Origin: a virus
DNA: 45,315 bases
Strand: one strand, 5' to 3'
Virus record (IMG/VR): IMGVR_UViG_3300047472_000458
Location: 1-45,315 of that record
Numbering within the stretch: the stretch's first letter is position 1; every line of letters starts with the position of its first letter. Positions 23,577 through 31,321 of this stretch are shown one piece after another. Below the pieces are notes generated by a model. It saw only the letters and a list, made by a program, of their open reading frames with translations. It had not been told where the DNA came from and did not search any database. A program made the translations under genes and the position numbers.

Positions 23577-25711
23577 GCTACTCCTTCAGGTGGTTGCGCA
23601 GGCCCGGGCATGGGCTGCGGCATCGCTGGTTGCGGTTGCTCTTGCGGCATTCCCGGCTGAGCGGGAATCGGAGGCGCTGGTTGCGGCTGAGGCGGCATGC
23701 CGGGCGCCGGCGCCGACAGCACCTGTTGCAGCGTCTGCATGATCAGCGCCTGAACCTGCTCCGGGCCCATGCCGGCGCCGACGACCTTCAGGCGGTTCGT
23801 CTCGGCATTGAAGGCGTCGATCTCCATCTTGCGAACGTCGATCGACTTGTCCTGGTCCTTCGCCTGCAGTTGCTGCTGCATCTGCTGCATACCCTGCTGA
23901 AGCTGCTGGATGACCTGCTGTGCCTGTTGCAGCTGCGGGCTCTGCCCCTGCAACTGCGGCGGGAGCAGCGCCTTGAGCGCTTGCGATATCTCTTCGGCGC
24001 CCGGCCAGTCCAGATTCTTCGCCAGCATCGGGCCCATCACCTGCGCAGCCGGCGGATACGCCTGCATGAAGTTCATCATCTGCTCGGCGGCTTCCTCGCG
24101 CTGCGTCGTGTAGCTCGGGCCGCTCTCGCACGTCACGTCGTACTTGCCGCTGGTCAGGTCGTACACGTGCTCGATGCCGATCTGCTCGTGCGTCGCCTGC
24201 TGTGGCTGCTGTTGGCCTTGCGCGGCCTGCTGTTGTGCCTGGATCGGGGTCGTCGGGGCGTTCACCTTCACGTTCTCGTTCGAGCCATCCTCGTGGATCA
24301 CGCGGATGATGCGCTCGACCGTGTAAGTCTTCGGGATCAGATCGGCCAGGATGCGGCCGGTATGGCGGATGCCGCGGTTCTGGTTGTCCGTGAAGTTGAA
24401 CGTGCTGACGTCGCCTTCACGCTGGCGTGCCAGAATCGCGCGACCACTGGTCTCGTTCGACTGCGCACCGAGCGAAGCGTCGAACAGGCCCATGACCGAC
24501 TTCATGTCGTCGGACGCGCTCATCGCCTCCTGCATCGAGGCGGCGTCGGGTCCCACGAAGCCCTGGCGTTGCGGCGGGGCGGCGCCGTCAACAGGGTCAT
24601 ATTCGAGATACGCGTGGTTCGCCGTGTTCGCACTCATCCAGTTCGGATCAGTCGCGAACGCACCAACGGCGCCGATGAACGGTGCGCGCGGCGTCAGGGC
24701 GGCCACTTCGGTCGTCGTCGTGCGCCAGTAGTTGAAGCTGCGCTGCGCGTCCTTCGCGTCGTGGATCATCGACTTCAGGTGACGCTTGCCGTCGATGATG
24801 ACCTGGTCGCCGTAGACGGGCACGATCGGGATGTACTTGCCAGCCCATTCGTTCGTCTCGATGATCTCGGCGCCGCTCATGATGTGCTGCGTCACCTTCA
24901 TCGTGCGCACCTGGCGGCGCGCCACCTCGGTGATGCCCTGGATCTTGAGCACGTCCTGGAGCATCGGGTCCTGCAGCTCCTCCTCGTACATCACGGTGCC
25001 GTCGGACAGCTTGATCAGCGTCTTTTCGACCTCCCGGCGCTTCCACCACTCGGCAACCATGATGTCGTCGCCGTCGAGCCAGTCGGCATGGCATTCGCCG
25101 CGGCGATCGCCTTCGAAGCTGGCCGTGTCGGCCTTGGGCCACTTCGCCTTGAATGCGTCGAGCGAGTAGGTCTCGGTCACGAACGCGTCGTTCCAGTTGG
25201 CCGAGTCGGCGCCCATGTCGTAGGCATCCGGCACGACGGACAGCGAATTCGGGATCGGCTCGATCCGGATATCCTGGTCGAAGACGTCGTCGCTTGCGTA
25301 TTCCGTGCTGATGCGCCAATAGCCAACGTTGCCGGTCACCGCGTTCTCGATGGCCGTGTCATAGGCCACGTCGGCGTTCGACGTCACCTCGATGTTGCGC
25401 ACCAAGCCGTCCAACACCTTCGCGGTCCACTGGTCGGAGCCTTCGCCTACAGCATGGAACTTGATCTGCGGAGTGTTCTGGCGCGCATCGTTCACCACCT
25501 GGCGGATGAACGCCGGCAGCTTGTTGATGGTCAGGCACGGGCGGCCGTCCTTCTCGCGCTGCTTGCGCACGTTCTCGGGCCACTGCTCGCTCAGGCGGGC
25601 GAAGCGCACGTCATCGGCGTAGCGCTCGCGGTTCTCGCTGTCACGCTCGATCGCGATGTCGTAGATCCGCAGCCCTTCGGCGTGCAGATCCTTGTCTTTC
25701 TTGTCAGCCAT
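23573..25711 (-). CDS. portal protein (P22 gp1-like)
   Basis: A 712-residue portal of the P22 family (PF16510). Recognisable blocks are ERYADDVRFARLSEQWPENV, CLTINKLPAFIRQVVNDARQ at about 60-80, the GNVGYWRISTEYASDD region and SNETSGRAILARQREGDVST at about 430-450. A long C-terminal glutamine-rich helical barrel-like tail (QQAQQVIQQLQQGMQQMQQQ) ends in a proline/glutamine-rich stretch. It forms the dodecameric DNA gate at the capsid vertex. It follows the large terminase gene by 3 bp and overlaps the exported-protein gene. Confidence 0.95.
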   Translation of the reverse strand: MADKKDKDLHAEGLRIYDIAIERDSENRERYADDVRFARLSEQWPENVRKQREKDGRPCLTINKLPAFIRQVVNDARQNTPQIKFHAVGEGSDQWTAKVLDGLVRNIEVTSNADVAYDTAIENAVTGNVGYWRISTEYASDDVFDQDIRIEPIPNSLSVVPDAYDMGADSANWNDAFVTETYSLDAFKAKWPKADTASFEGDRRGECHADWLDGDDIMVAEWWKRREVEKTLIKLSDGTVMYEEELQDPMLQDVLKIQGITEVARRQVRTMKVTQHIMSGAEIIETNEWAGKYIPIVPVYGDQVIIDGKRHLKSMIHDAKDAQRSFNYWRTTTTEVAALTPRAPFIGAVGAFATDPNWMSANTANHAYLEYDPVDGAAPPQRQGFVGPDAASMQEAMSASDDMKSVMGLFDASLGAQSNETSGRAILARQREGDVSTFNFTDNQNRGIRHTGRILADLIPKTYTVERIIRVIHEDGSNENVKVNAPTTPIQAQQQAAQGQQQPQQATHEQIGIEHVYDLTSGKYDVTCESGPSYTTQREEAAEQMMNFMQAYPPAAQVMGPMLAKNLDWPGAEEISQALKALLPPQLQGQSPQLQQAQQVIQQLQQGMQQMQQQLQAKDQDKSIDVRKMEIDAFNAETNRLKVVGAGMGPEQVQALIMQTLQQVLSAPAPGMPPQPQPAPPIPAQPGMPQEQPQPAMPQPMPGPAQPPEGVA

Positions 25712-25714
25712 GTG

Positions 25715-27037
25715 TTATCCCATCCAGCCGCCCGGCTGGGCAACCGGTCTTGGTCGTGGAGGTGGTTTGATGCTTTGCTCTTCGTAGCAGACGGCCATCA
25801 GGCCGAACGAGTCGGCGCCGTGGCTGGCCCAGTCGTGCGACGGGCCCAAGCCGATGTTGCGGACAATGTCGCGCTTCTCGTGGTAGAAGCCGAGCGCTTC
25901 GCGGCCAGCGGTCGTTGTCTGCTCGTTGAACCACATGGCGGGGAATAGTCGACGCGTTGCTTCGATGCGTGCTTTCGCTGCGCCTTTGCCCTGGTTCGGG
26001 ACGACCTTGACCTTGTAGCCAGCGCCCTTCAGCGCGGACTCGTAGGACACGTCGAACACCTTGTCTTGCGTCGAGCCGTCGTGTGGCAGCCAGATTTGCG
26101 CCCTGGCCGGCGAGTAGTCCCGATCCCGCAGCCATTCAAGGTGCGTTGCCAGCGGCTGCCCGACCGACTCGTAGTAGTCGAGCACTCGGATTTCCTTGCC
26201 GATGAACTGCGCCACCCACATGGTGAATGCGTCAGCTCGCGCGCCGGTGCCGCCAATGTCGACGAATACCCGGAGCGTCATCAGTGGATCAGCCGACACA
26301 CGACCGATGCGACCTTGCGACTTCGCCACCGTCAGTCCGGACGCGTAGTAGGCGCCGGCCACGATGGTGGCGTATCCGCCTTCCCACACGTGTTCGTATT
26401 CGTCCGGCCGTTCTTCCTGGTCGCGCTGACGCTCGCGCTCCAGCTTGGCCGGGAACTTCGGGTTGTCGCTCCAGTTGATCTCGACGACCTTGACGAGCGG
26501 ATCGGCGGAACCGCGGTAACGCTTGTCGACCGCCGCGCTCTTACGCTTCGGGTTCCACGTCACCCACAGTTCAGCATTCCAGCCCTCGCCCTCTTCACGC
26601 AGGGTAGGGACCAAGGTGGTGAATGCTTCGTCGGAGACCGGCTCGGCCTCATCGATCCAGCAGATCAGGATCCGGCCCTTCGATTTGACGCTGGCGATGT
26701 TGCGGTCCAGACCTGTGAAGGCGAACCACACGCGGCCATCCTTCGACCGGATGAACTTTTCGCCAACCTCGTAGTAAGCAGCAAGGAATGGCTCGTCCTC
26801 GATGGCGCGCTTGCACTCTTCGAGCGACGAGTCTTCCAGCGAGTTCATGAACTGGCGAGCGCACAGCAGCTGCCCGGTGACGCCGGCCATACCGTAGATG
26901 TAGCCGCGCAGGGCGATCATCTTGGCAAACGACCTGGTCTTGCCGGAGCCGCGTCCACCGTAGGCGCCGCGCACGTCGGCGTCACCCTGGAAGACTGGAA
27001 TCAGCTTGTCAGGGATCGCAACTTGAACGGTCGTCAT
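25715..27037 (-). CDS. terL: terminase large subunit
   Basis: A 440-residue packaging motor of the PBSX/Sf6-like class. Walker A is GGRGSGKT at about residues 27-34 and Walker B is ILICWIDEAE. The C-terminal RNase H-like nuclease has FVDIGGTGARADAF and HDWASHGADSFG, each with an acidic metal-binding residue. The enzyme cuts concatemeric DNA and pumps it through the portal. It overlaps the small subunit gene by ATGA and is followed at once by the portal gene. Confidence 0.96.
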   Translation of the reverse strand: MTTVQVAIPDKLIPVFQGDADVRGAYGGRGSGKTRSFAKMIALRGYIYGMAGVTGQLLCARQFMNSLEDSSLEECKRAIEDEPFLAAYYEVGEKFIRSKDGRVWFAFTGLDRNIASVKSKGRILICWIDEAEPVSDEAFTTLVPTLREEGEGWNAELWVTWNPKRKSAAVDKRYRGSADPLVKVVEINWSDNPKFPAKLERERQRDQEERPDEYEHVWEGGYATIVAGAYYASGLTVAKSQGRIGRVSADPLMTLRVFVDIGGTGARADAFTMWVAQFIGKEIRVLDYYESVGQPLATHLEWLRDRDYSPARAQIWLPHDGSTQDKVFDVSYESALKGAGYKVKVVPNQGKGAAKARIEATRRLFPAMWFNEQTTTAGREALGFYHEKRDIVRNIGLGPSHDWASHGADSFGLMAVCYEEQSIKPPPRPRPVAQPGGWMG

Positions 27038-27531
27038 TTCGTCAGCGGGACGAGCTCAATGCGCGTCACCGTTTGAACTGGGTTGTCACCCTGGCCGCCG
27101 TGGTTCACATCGACCTTGTCGCCGTAGCGCTTCGGGTCCCACTTCGCCAGCAGCTTCAGGCGCGTCTCGATGCGCAGCTTGGAGCGGCTGATCCATTCGG
27201 TATTGGCGCGGTCGCCGTTCTCGCCCTGGATCGTGTCGAAGGTGGTTTCATCGGCGATGTCGAGGCAGTCCTGGGCAATGGCGTCGTGGCCGGCCTCGCG
27301 CGCACGTGCGATGCGTGCGGCAAACGCATCGTCCGCATCCTTCCAGTCGTACACGGTGCGCCAAGCGGGCATTTCCTCATCCCGGCAAATCTGGCGTAGT
27401 GGCTCGCCGTCCGCGAGTCGTTCGCAGATGCGGTCCGCAATCTCTTGCGTGAACGTGCTGGGGCGCCCTGGCGGACGAGCCTCAGCCGGCGCCGCCTTCT
27501 TGCGGGTCTTGGCTTTGGTGGTATCGCTCAT
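27034..27531 (-). CDS. terS: terminase small subunit
   Basis: A 165-residue DNA-recognition subunit. A basic N-terminus is followed by GRPSTFTQEIADRICERLAD and LRQICRDEEMPAWRTVYDWK, the helix-turn-helix of Sf6 gp1-like terminases. A helical oligomerisation region has RIETRLKLLAKWDPKRYGDK, also typical. ATG 27531 has CGGAG before it, and a small gene ends on it by overlap, so I prefer it to the longer open frame that continues through the terminator at 27697-27719. Confidence 0.93.
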   Translation of the reverse strand: MSDTTKAKTRKKAAPAEARPPGRPSTFTQEIADRICERLADGEPLRQICRDEEMPAWRTVYDWKDADDAFAARIARAREAGHDAIAQDCLDIADETTFDTIQGENGDRANTEWISRSKLRIETRLKLLAKWDPKRYGDKVDVNHGGQGDNPVQTVTRIELVPLTK

Positions 27532-27683
27532 GCTCCGCCGATCCCTTCCGCGCATAGCGCGTATCCGGGGCCAAGCTTCGGGGCAGGGCGGACGACGGCT
27601 ACACCGCAGTCCATCCCATCTTGCGAATTGCGCAAGCGTGCGATGAGGATCGCAACGGCAATCCATGCGTTGGTGGAGTTCAT
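27528..27683 (-). CDS. small hypothetical protein before terminase (51 aa)
   Basis: A 51-residue frame from ATG 27683 to a TGA overlapping the terminase start. Sequence MNSTNAWIAVAILIARLRNS, then QDGMDCGVAVVRPAPKLGPG suggests one short amphipathic or membrane-associated helix. No clear ribosome site; it begins right after a terminator. The overlap with terS is the main argument for it. Confidence 0.4.
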   Translation of the reverse strand: MNSTNAWIAVAILIARLRNSQDGMDCGVAVVRPAPKLGPGYALCAEGIGGA

Positions 27684-28004
27684 ATCGTCGAGGAATAAAA
27701 AAGCCAGCGCGAGGCTGGCGAAACTCCGTGGAGTGCGGAGCAGGGAGACAGGTTGTGGTGAGACGCACCGTGTTGGCCGCACTCGGCGGCGGAAGGGTGG
27801 TCGGGCGTTCACCACATGGAGACCGGCTGCCGCGTCCGCTGACTAGGCTCGGCGTTTGGTTGTCATCCGCAACCGATCTGCATGTGGTCACCCCTTACGA
27901 GGGTGAGGCGCCGAAGCTCGCATAAGGCAGCGATTACCGTTCCCAGCAGTCTGTCAGTTGGACAATACAGCGGGGCCAAGCCGCTGTTCTTCGGGGTGAA
28001 GTGA
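27684..28004. other. intergenic stretch upstream of the packaging genes
   Basis: About 320 bp without a convincing gene. It contains the terminator at 27697-27719. All longer open frames here lack ribosome sites and look like GC-driven shadows. A pac/cos region near the terminase genes is conceivable but nothing in the sequence marks it. Confidence 0.4.
27697..27719 (-). terminator. terminator upstream of the terminase genes
   Basis: Read leftward, GCCAGC-CTCGC-GCTGGC is followed by TTTTTT. It separates the head operon from upstream DNA and would require antitermination for late expression from the right. Confidence 0.85.
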
Positions 28005-28145
28005 TCAGCGATCTTCGAAGCGCGTGAGGCGCGCGATTGTGCTAATCACAAGGTCAGCCATCCATCCGATCGCATAGCAGCTGCCGCAAATGACAGCACC
28101 GCACCCCAAGCCAAGCGCAAGGGCGAGGGTGTCATCTGTGAACAT
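28005..28145 (-). CDS. 46-residue membrane peptide
   Basis: A short frame with a good ribosome site (GGAG, 8 nt before ATG 28145). The product MFTDDTLALALGLGCGAVIC, then GSCYAIGWMADLVISTIARL has one transmembrane helix and a basic C-terminus. It stands alone between two terminators in front of the packaging operon. A holin/antiholin-like or superinfection role is possible, but nothing specific supports one. Confidence 0.6.
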   Translation of the reverse strand: MFTDDTLALALGLGCGAVICGSCYAIGWMADLVISTIARLTRFEDR

Positions 28146-28182
28146 GGCAGTTCTCCAAGTAGCAAAAGCTGACGCCCAATGC

Positions 28183-28209
28183 AAAAAGGCCGCTCATCTG
28201 GCGGCCTTT
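28183..28209. terminator. hairpin terminator
   Basis: AAAGGCCGC-TCATCTG-GCGGCCTTT, a perfect 9-bp stem; on the minus strand it ends in TTTTTGC. It stands downstream of the gene at 28325-28711 on that strand. Confidence 0.75.
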
Positions 28210-28324
28210 GCTGTAGTCGAGCGAAAACACCCTACCTGGGTATCGTCTCTCGGTCATTTCTGAACGGAATTAAGTTGTAGTATGGAATTTACTGTTGAGT
28301 TTGCCTACTGTCAAGACATTTCAC

Positions 28325-28711
28325 TCAGGAACGTTGTTTCGCCATCTCGGCAGCAGCCTCAGTAACCGCGCGGCGCGTATCCGCACTGGCGTCGTGGCTG
28401 AGATGCGCTTCCGCAAGCCACTTGACACTGCGAGCATCTCCGACGCAGACGTCGACCTCACTGATGCACACATCGAGCCGAAGCCCGACCAGAAGGTCGA
28501 ACGCATCATTGCTGAACTGTAGCGAGTTCCAAGCATGCCGGATCGTCCCATCCTCGAAGTGCAGGTTGCCGTACCCCTCGCCGTCGACCTCTTCAAACCT
28601 GGCGCCGAGTGCGCGGGCGGCCAGCGTGAGCAGCTCCAGGTCGGCTGGCGGGATGTCCTTGCGCGGGCGCGCCGGAAACTCGTCGACCTCGTCGATGCCG
28701 TCCAGGTTCAT
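28325..28711 (-). CDS. hypothetical phage protein, ABA-sandwich-like
   Basis: A 128-residue protein. The core ELLTLAARALGARFEEVDGE, then HAWNSLQFSNDAFDLLVGLR has the pattern of the small phage ABA-sandwich family (LLxLAAxAxG ... WNxLxxxxDAxxLxVxLRL). The same pattern occurs in the protein at 43413-43778, so the prophage has two distant paralogues. The C-terminus resembles a basic helix (ADTRRAVTEAAAEMAKQRS). Function unknown. Confidence 0.7.
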   Translation of the reverse strand: MNLDGIDEVDEFPARPRKDIPPADLELLTLAARALGARFEEVDGEGYGNLHFEDGTIRHAWNSLQFSNDAFDLLVGLRLDVCISEVDVCVGDARSVKWLAEAHLSHDASADTRRAVTEAAAEMAKQRS

Positions 28712-28720
28712 GCCGTGTCC

Positions 28721-28945
28721 TTAAGTTGCTTTGTCAATGACTGGTGGCGGGCTTGGGAACCGCTGCCAGTGCGTAGGGGTGTGAACACCGTGCCCATGCG
28801 CTTCCCATTGCCCATGCACATATCGAGCCCAGCCAACCGATTGGACAGGCGGAGCATTCTGGTAATTGGTCTGGTGAACCACAATCACCAGCTCGTCATC
28901 CTCAGGGCGCTGCTCGCTAGTCCTGATCCATGCGCTTTCGCTCAT
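28721..28945 (-). CDS. DUF551-like small protein
   Basis: A 74-residue protein with the DUF551 pattern: WIRTSEQRPEDDELVIVVHQ at the N-terminus (WI-x-x-x-E-x-x-P-x-D), VGWARYVHGQWE in the middle, and THWQRFPSPP at the end. ATG 28945 has GGAG upstream and overlaps the stop of the Q-like gene. DUF551 proteins are common in lambdoid early or late-leader regions; their role is unknown. Confidence 0.85.
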   Translation of the reverse strand: MSESAWIRTSEQRPEDDELVIVVHQTNYQNAPPVQSVGWARYVHGQWEAHGHGVHTPTHWQRFPSPPPVIDKAT

Positions 28946-29448
28946 CGCTGCTTCTCCATGTTCTTCTCGACCATCAATTCTAACGCGGCTTGAGCGGTTC
29001 GCAGCATGCTTTCGAATAGCTCGCGACGCACCGGGAGCTGCAGAACTCGCATGATCGGCTGCCACGATCGGCCCTCGACGTAGTGGTAGCGGAGGATCGC
29101 TTTCTGCGTCGCGCGCAGGTGGAAAAGGCCGCGCTCGATCTGATAGGCGTCCTCGTCGTCCATCCGGCGGCGCTCGTCGCTGAACGACTCCAGTAAGCCG
29201 GCTTCCTTCTTCAGCCGATCGCAGAATGCTGCCGTTGCGCTGCGGGCGATGTGACGCTCCTTGGCGTTCGCCCACCGGGCCCAGTTCTGCAAGCGCTCGT
29301 GGATCGGGCTGGACGTGTGGTCCTGCCGCTCCTGGCGCCGTGTAGCGTTCCTGGGCGTGTACGGAACCTCTGCGAAGTCGTCGATGCGTCGGGCGGACTG
29401 GCCTGCCGGGCGCCAGTTCAGGGTGATGGTCGAGCGGCGATCGGTCAA
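28942..29448 (-). CDS. Q-like late antitermination protein (putative)
   Basis: A 168-residue basic protein starting at TTG 29448, which has AAGGAG 8 nt upstream. LQNWARWANAKERHIARSAT resembles the N-terminal NWxRW motif of phage antiterminator Q proteins. The C-terminal half, AYQIERGLFHLRATQKAILR and YHYVEGRSWQPIMRVLQLPV, looks like a sigma-region-4 type helix-turn-helix. It lies where Q genes lie, after NinG and just before the late genes, and the late operon has several internal terminators that a Q factor could override. The assignment is from motif and position. Confidence 0.6.
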   Translation of the reverse strand: MTDRRSTITLNWRPAGQSARRIDDFAEVPYTPRNATRRQERQDHTSSPIHERLQNWARWANAKERHIARSATAAFCDRLKKEAGLLESFSDERRRMDDEDAYQIERGLFHLRATQKAILRYHYVEGRSWQPIMRVLQLPVRRELFESMLRTAQAALELMVEKNMEKQR

Positions 29449-29690
29449 GGGGGAGTCTCCTTCTGCTGTTGAATTGCTACGTACTGCCGGCGCGCGGCGA
29501 GGTTCTTGATGTCGACGCGGTAACTGATGCATGGACGTGAGTTCCACGCCACGTACTGGAACTTGGCTTGGTCGCTGTCGCTGGCGAGGCAGCGGCCCAT
29601 GCCAACGTCGGCGTACTCGGGCGCAGCCAGGCGCACGCTGAACTCGTCGCAGAGCGCACACATTTCGCTGGGATCGGGACCGCAGATCAT
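29445..29690 (-). CDS. small cysteine-containing protein (81 aa)
   Basis: An 81-residue hypothetical with CGPDPSEMCALC at the N-terminus and further Cys at GRCLAS and RPCISYR, perhaps zinc-binding. ATG 29690 follows GAAGGATG and overlaps the stop of ninG; its own stop overlaps the TTG of the Q-like gene. The coupling suggests it belongs to the nin-like region, whose small genes are mostly of unknown function. Confidence 0.7.
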   Translation of the reverse strand: MICGPDPSEMCALCDEFSVRLAAPEYADVGMGRCLASDSDQAKFQYVAWNSRPCISYRVDIKNLAARRQYVAIQQQKETPP

Positions 29691-30286
29691 GCCGCATCCT
29701 TCAGAGCACGCAGCTGCGCGCGGAAATCGGCCTTCATCGCCAGCAGGCCGGGGATTGTCCAGGCGCCGCCGACCTGGTCGCATTCGAGTTCTTCGACGGC
29801 AGCCAGGCCGATTCGAACAATCAGGCCGATTCGGTAGTCGGCCGCGTTGCCGGCGCGGTAGCGATTGCACTTCTTGCACTGGCCGTGCGCGTTACGGAAG
29901 TCGAAGCGCAGATGCGGCGCGCTGCCCCGGCTTCGGTAGTGTCCGCAGTCATAACCGCCGCCTGGCGTGTCGTCCAGCGTCGCCAGCACGGTCGGGCAGC
30001 TGATGCACGTTTCGTCGCGGTCCCGGAAGCGCACGAGGGCGTTGAATGCCTCCTGCGTCTCGGCGATATGCTGGCCGCGCGTCTTCATCGCTTGCTTGCG
30101 CTCGCGCGTCTGCTTCGCGTCCAGGCGCTTACGCTCGGCCACGGCGTGCACGGCAGCGCAGTCGGCGCCGCATACCTTGTGGCTGATGTTCCGCGGCTGG
30201 AAGCGGTTGGCGCAGCCCTTGACGGCGCACTTGCGGACGCGCGAGCCTTGGATCGGCTTGCGGCGGGTGAGGGGAGTTCTCAGCAC
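29687..30286 (-). CDS. ninG: NinG/Rap-like recombination protein
   Basis: A 199-residue NinG (Rap) family protein, a structure-specific nuclease helping phage recombination. Zinc-binding parts are visible: KCAVKGCANRFQ with HKVCGADC, and CISC, then YDCGHYRSRGSAPHLRFD and HGQCKKCNRYRAGN, the diagnostic NinG block. I prefer the GTG at 30286 (GGAG 8 nt upstream); an ATG at 30301 would add five residues but has no ribosome site. It begins inside the end of the methyltransferase gene. Confidence 0.92.
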   Translation of the reverse strand: MLRTPLTRRKPIQGSRVRKCAVKGCANRFQPRNISHKVCGADCAAVHAVAERKRLDAKQTRERKQAMKTRGQHIAETQEAFNALVRFRDRDETCISCPTVLATLDDTPGGGYDCGHYRSRGSAPHLRFDFRNAHGQCKKCNRYRAGNAADYRIGLIVRIGLAAVEELECDQVGGAWTIPGLLAMKADFRAQLRALKDAA

Positions 30287-31017
30287 GTTAGGATCTCCCA
30301 TGCTGCTGCTGCCACTCGTGGAACTTGGCCATTTCCAATGGCTCGGTGCCGGTCCATCGCAGCGGCCACCCCATCAACCACTCGCTGAACTCCGGGTTGT
30401 GACGCCCGCCAGGCAGCAATCCCTTCAGGGTTAAGAATTCGGGGAGACGCACACCGCGCGAAGACTTGGCGGCTCGCTTCTTGGCGGTCTGCGGTGTCAC
30501 GCTGCCCTTCTCGTCGGAAGCGGTTGGCGTCGGCCACAATCCAGAGACGTTCCCGCATGTGATCCAGCCCGGCGTCGTATGCGCTGAACACTCCCCATCG
30601 TGCATCGAACCCCAGCTCGGCCAAGTTTCCAAGAACGGTTCCAAGCCCCCGAGAAGTGAGCATTGGGCTGTTCTCCACAAACACGAATCTTGGTCGTACT
30701 TGGCGAATGATCCGCGCCATTTCCGTCCAGAGCCCCGAGCGTTCTCCGTTGATTCCGGCCCCGCCTCCGACCACACTGATGTCCTGACAGGGAAATCCCC
30801 CAGATACGACGTCAACAAGTCCTCGCCATGGTGTGCCATCAAAAGTTTCGACGTCAGACCAGACTGGGAAAGGTCGAAGACATCCATCGTTTTGCCTCTG
30901 CGCCAGAACGGCCGCCGCGTCAGCATCACGTTCAACTGCGCACACGGTGCGCCATCCAAGAAGGTGCCCGCCGAGTATTCCTCCACCAGCGCCTGCGAAA
31001 AGAGCCAACTCATTCAT
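30280..31017 (-). CDS. DNA (cytosine-5) methyltransferase
   Basis: A 245-residue C5-methyltransferase. Motif I is LALFAGAGGGILGG, binding S-adenosylmethionine. Motif IV is GGFPCQDIS at about 74-82 with catalytic Cys77. Motif VI is VENSP at about 114-118, motif VIII is RERLWIVA, and motif X is AIGNGQVP at 226-233. It is short, with little room for a target-recognition domain. Phages use such enzymes to evade host restriction. The same DNA is open almost end to end in another frame (30288-31013) whose product also resembles a phage protein family. AAGGATGAG precedes the start. Confidence 0.92.
   Translation of the reverse strand: MNELALFAGAGGGILGGHLLGWRTVCAVERDADAAAVLAQRQNDGCLRPFPVWSDVETFDGTPWRGLVDVVSGGFPCQDISVVGGGAGINGERSGLWTEMARIIRQVRPRFVFVENSPMLTSRGLGTVLGNLAELGFDARWGVFSAYDAGLDHMRERLWIVADANRFRREGQRDTADRQEASRQVFARCASPRILNPEGIAAWRASQPGVQRVVDGVAAAMDRHRAIGNGQVPRVAAAAWEILTC
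30288..31013 (-). CDS. second full-length frame within the methyltransferase gene (WPTP/WLMGWP-type phage protein)
   Basis: A 241-codon frame starts 4 nt after the methyltransferase ATG (ATGAATG) and stops 8 nt before its end. The product has features I know from widespread phage proteins annotated separately: the start MSWLFSQALVEEYSAGTFLD, GLWPTPTASD at 158-167 and EWLMGWPLRWTGTEPLEMAK at 211-230. Tryptophan-rich motifs fall exactly on methyltransferase motifs. Either this is real dual coding, or that family is partly an annotation shadow of methyltransferase genes. An antisense frame is open here too, so openness alone proves little. Confidence 0.45.
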   Translation of the reverse strand: MSWLFSQALVEEYSAGTFLDGAPCAQLNVMLTRRPFWRRGKTMDVFDLSQSGLTSKLLMAHHGEDLLTSYLGDFPVRTSVWSEAGPESTENARGSGRKWRGSFAKYDQDSCLWRTAQCSLLGGLEPFLETWPSWGSMHDGECSAHTTPGWITCGNVSGLWPTPTASDEKGSVTPQTAKKRAAKSSRGVRLPEFLTLKGLLPGGRHNPEFSEWLMGWPLRWTGTEPLEMAKFHEWQQQHGRS

Positions 31018-31037
31018 CTCATCCTTCTTCGTTCTAG

Positions 31038-31142
31038 TTATGCGCTCGCGCGCTGATTGATCACCCTCACCCCAGCCCTCATCAGGGCCAGGGTTGCCAG
31101 CAGCGATGCGGCGCGCTGGATGTGGATTTGCTGTTTGGTCAT
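31038..31142 (-). CDS. 34-residue peptide
   Basis: A short frame, MTKQQIHIQRAASLLATLAL followed by MRAGVRVINQRASA, with a GGAGG ribosome site 6 nt before the ATG. The ATG overlaps the TGA of the upstream gene (ATGA), like its neighbours. Probably a single basic helix. No family recognised. Confidence 0.6.
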   Translation of the reverse strand: MTKQQIHIQRAASLLATLALMRAGVRVINQRASA

Positions 31143-31321
31143 GCGCCCTCCGGCCCTCGGTTAATCGCCTCCTGCGCGAACTTCACTTGGATAGGGATCA
31201 GCTCTTTGTCGCCTTGCTCCTGGCGCCAGAGGATCCGCTTCGCCCAGGCTTTGTAGTCGTAGCCGACGGGCGTGTTGTAGGGGAACTTGGCCGCGGCTTC
31301 GTGCTGGAGTTGGACGCTCAT
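31139..31321 (-). CDS. small hypothetical protein (60 aa)
   Basis: A 60-residue protein, MSVQLQHEAAAKFPYNTPVG then YDYKAWAKRILWRQEQGDKE, helical and rich in aromatic residues. It is coupled by ATGA to the DnaC-like gene upstream and to the 34-residue gene downstream, so it is part of the replication operon. Function unknown. Confidence 0.75.
   Translation of the reverse strand: MSVQLQHEAAAKFPYNTPVGYDYKAWAKRILWRQEQGDKELIPIQVKFAQEAINRGPEGA

Noticed and set aside
23594-25948. A 784-codon plus-strand frame opposite the portal gene
   Set aside because: Antisense shadow of a clearly identified portal gene.
30466-31056. Plus-strand frame opposite the methyltransferase locus
   Set aside because: No start signals or family resemblance; it shows only that this stretch has few stops, which is a caution for the dual-coding claim.
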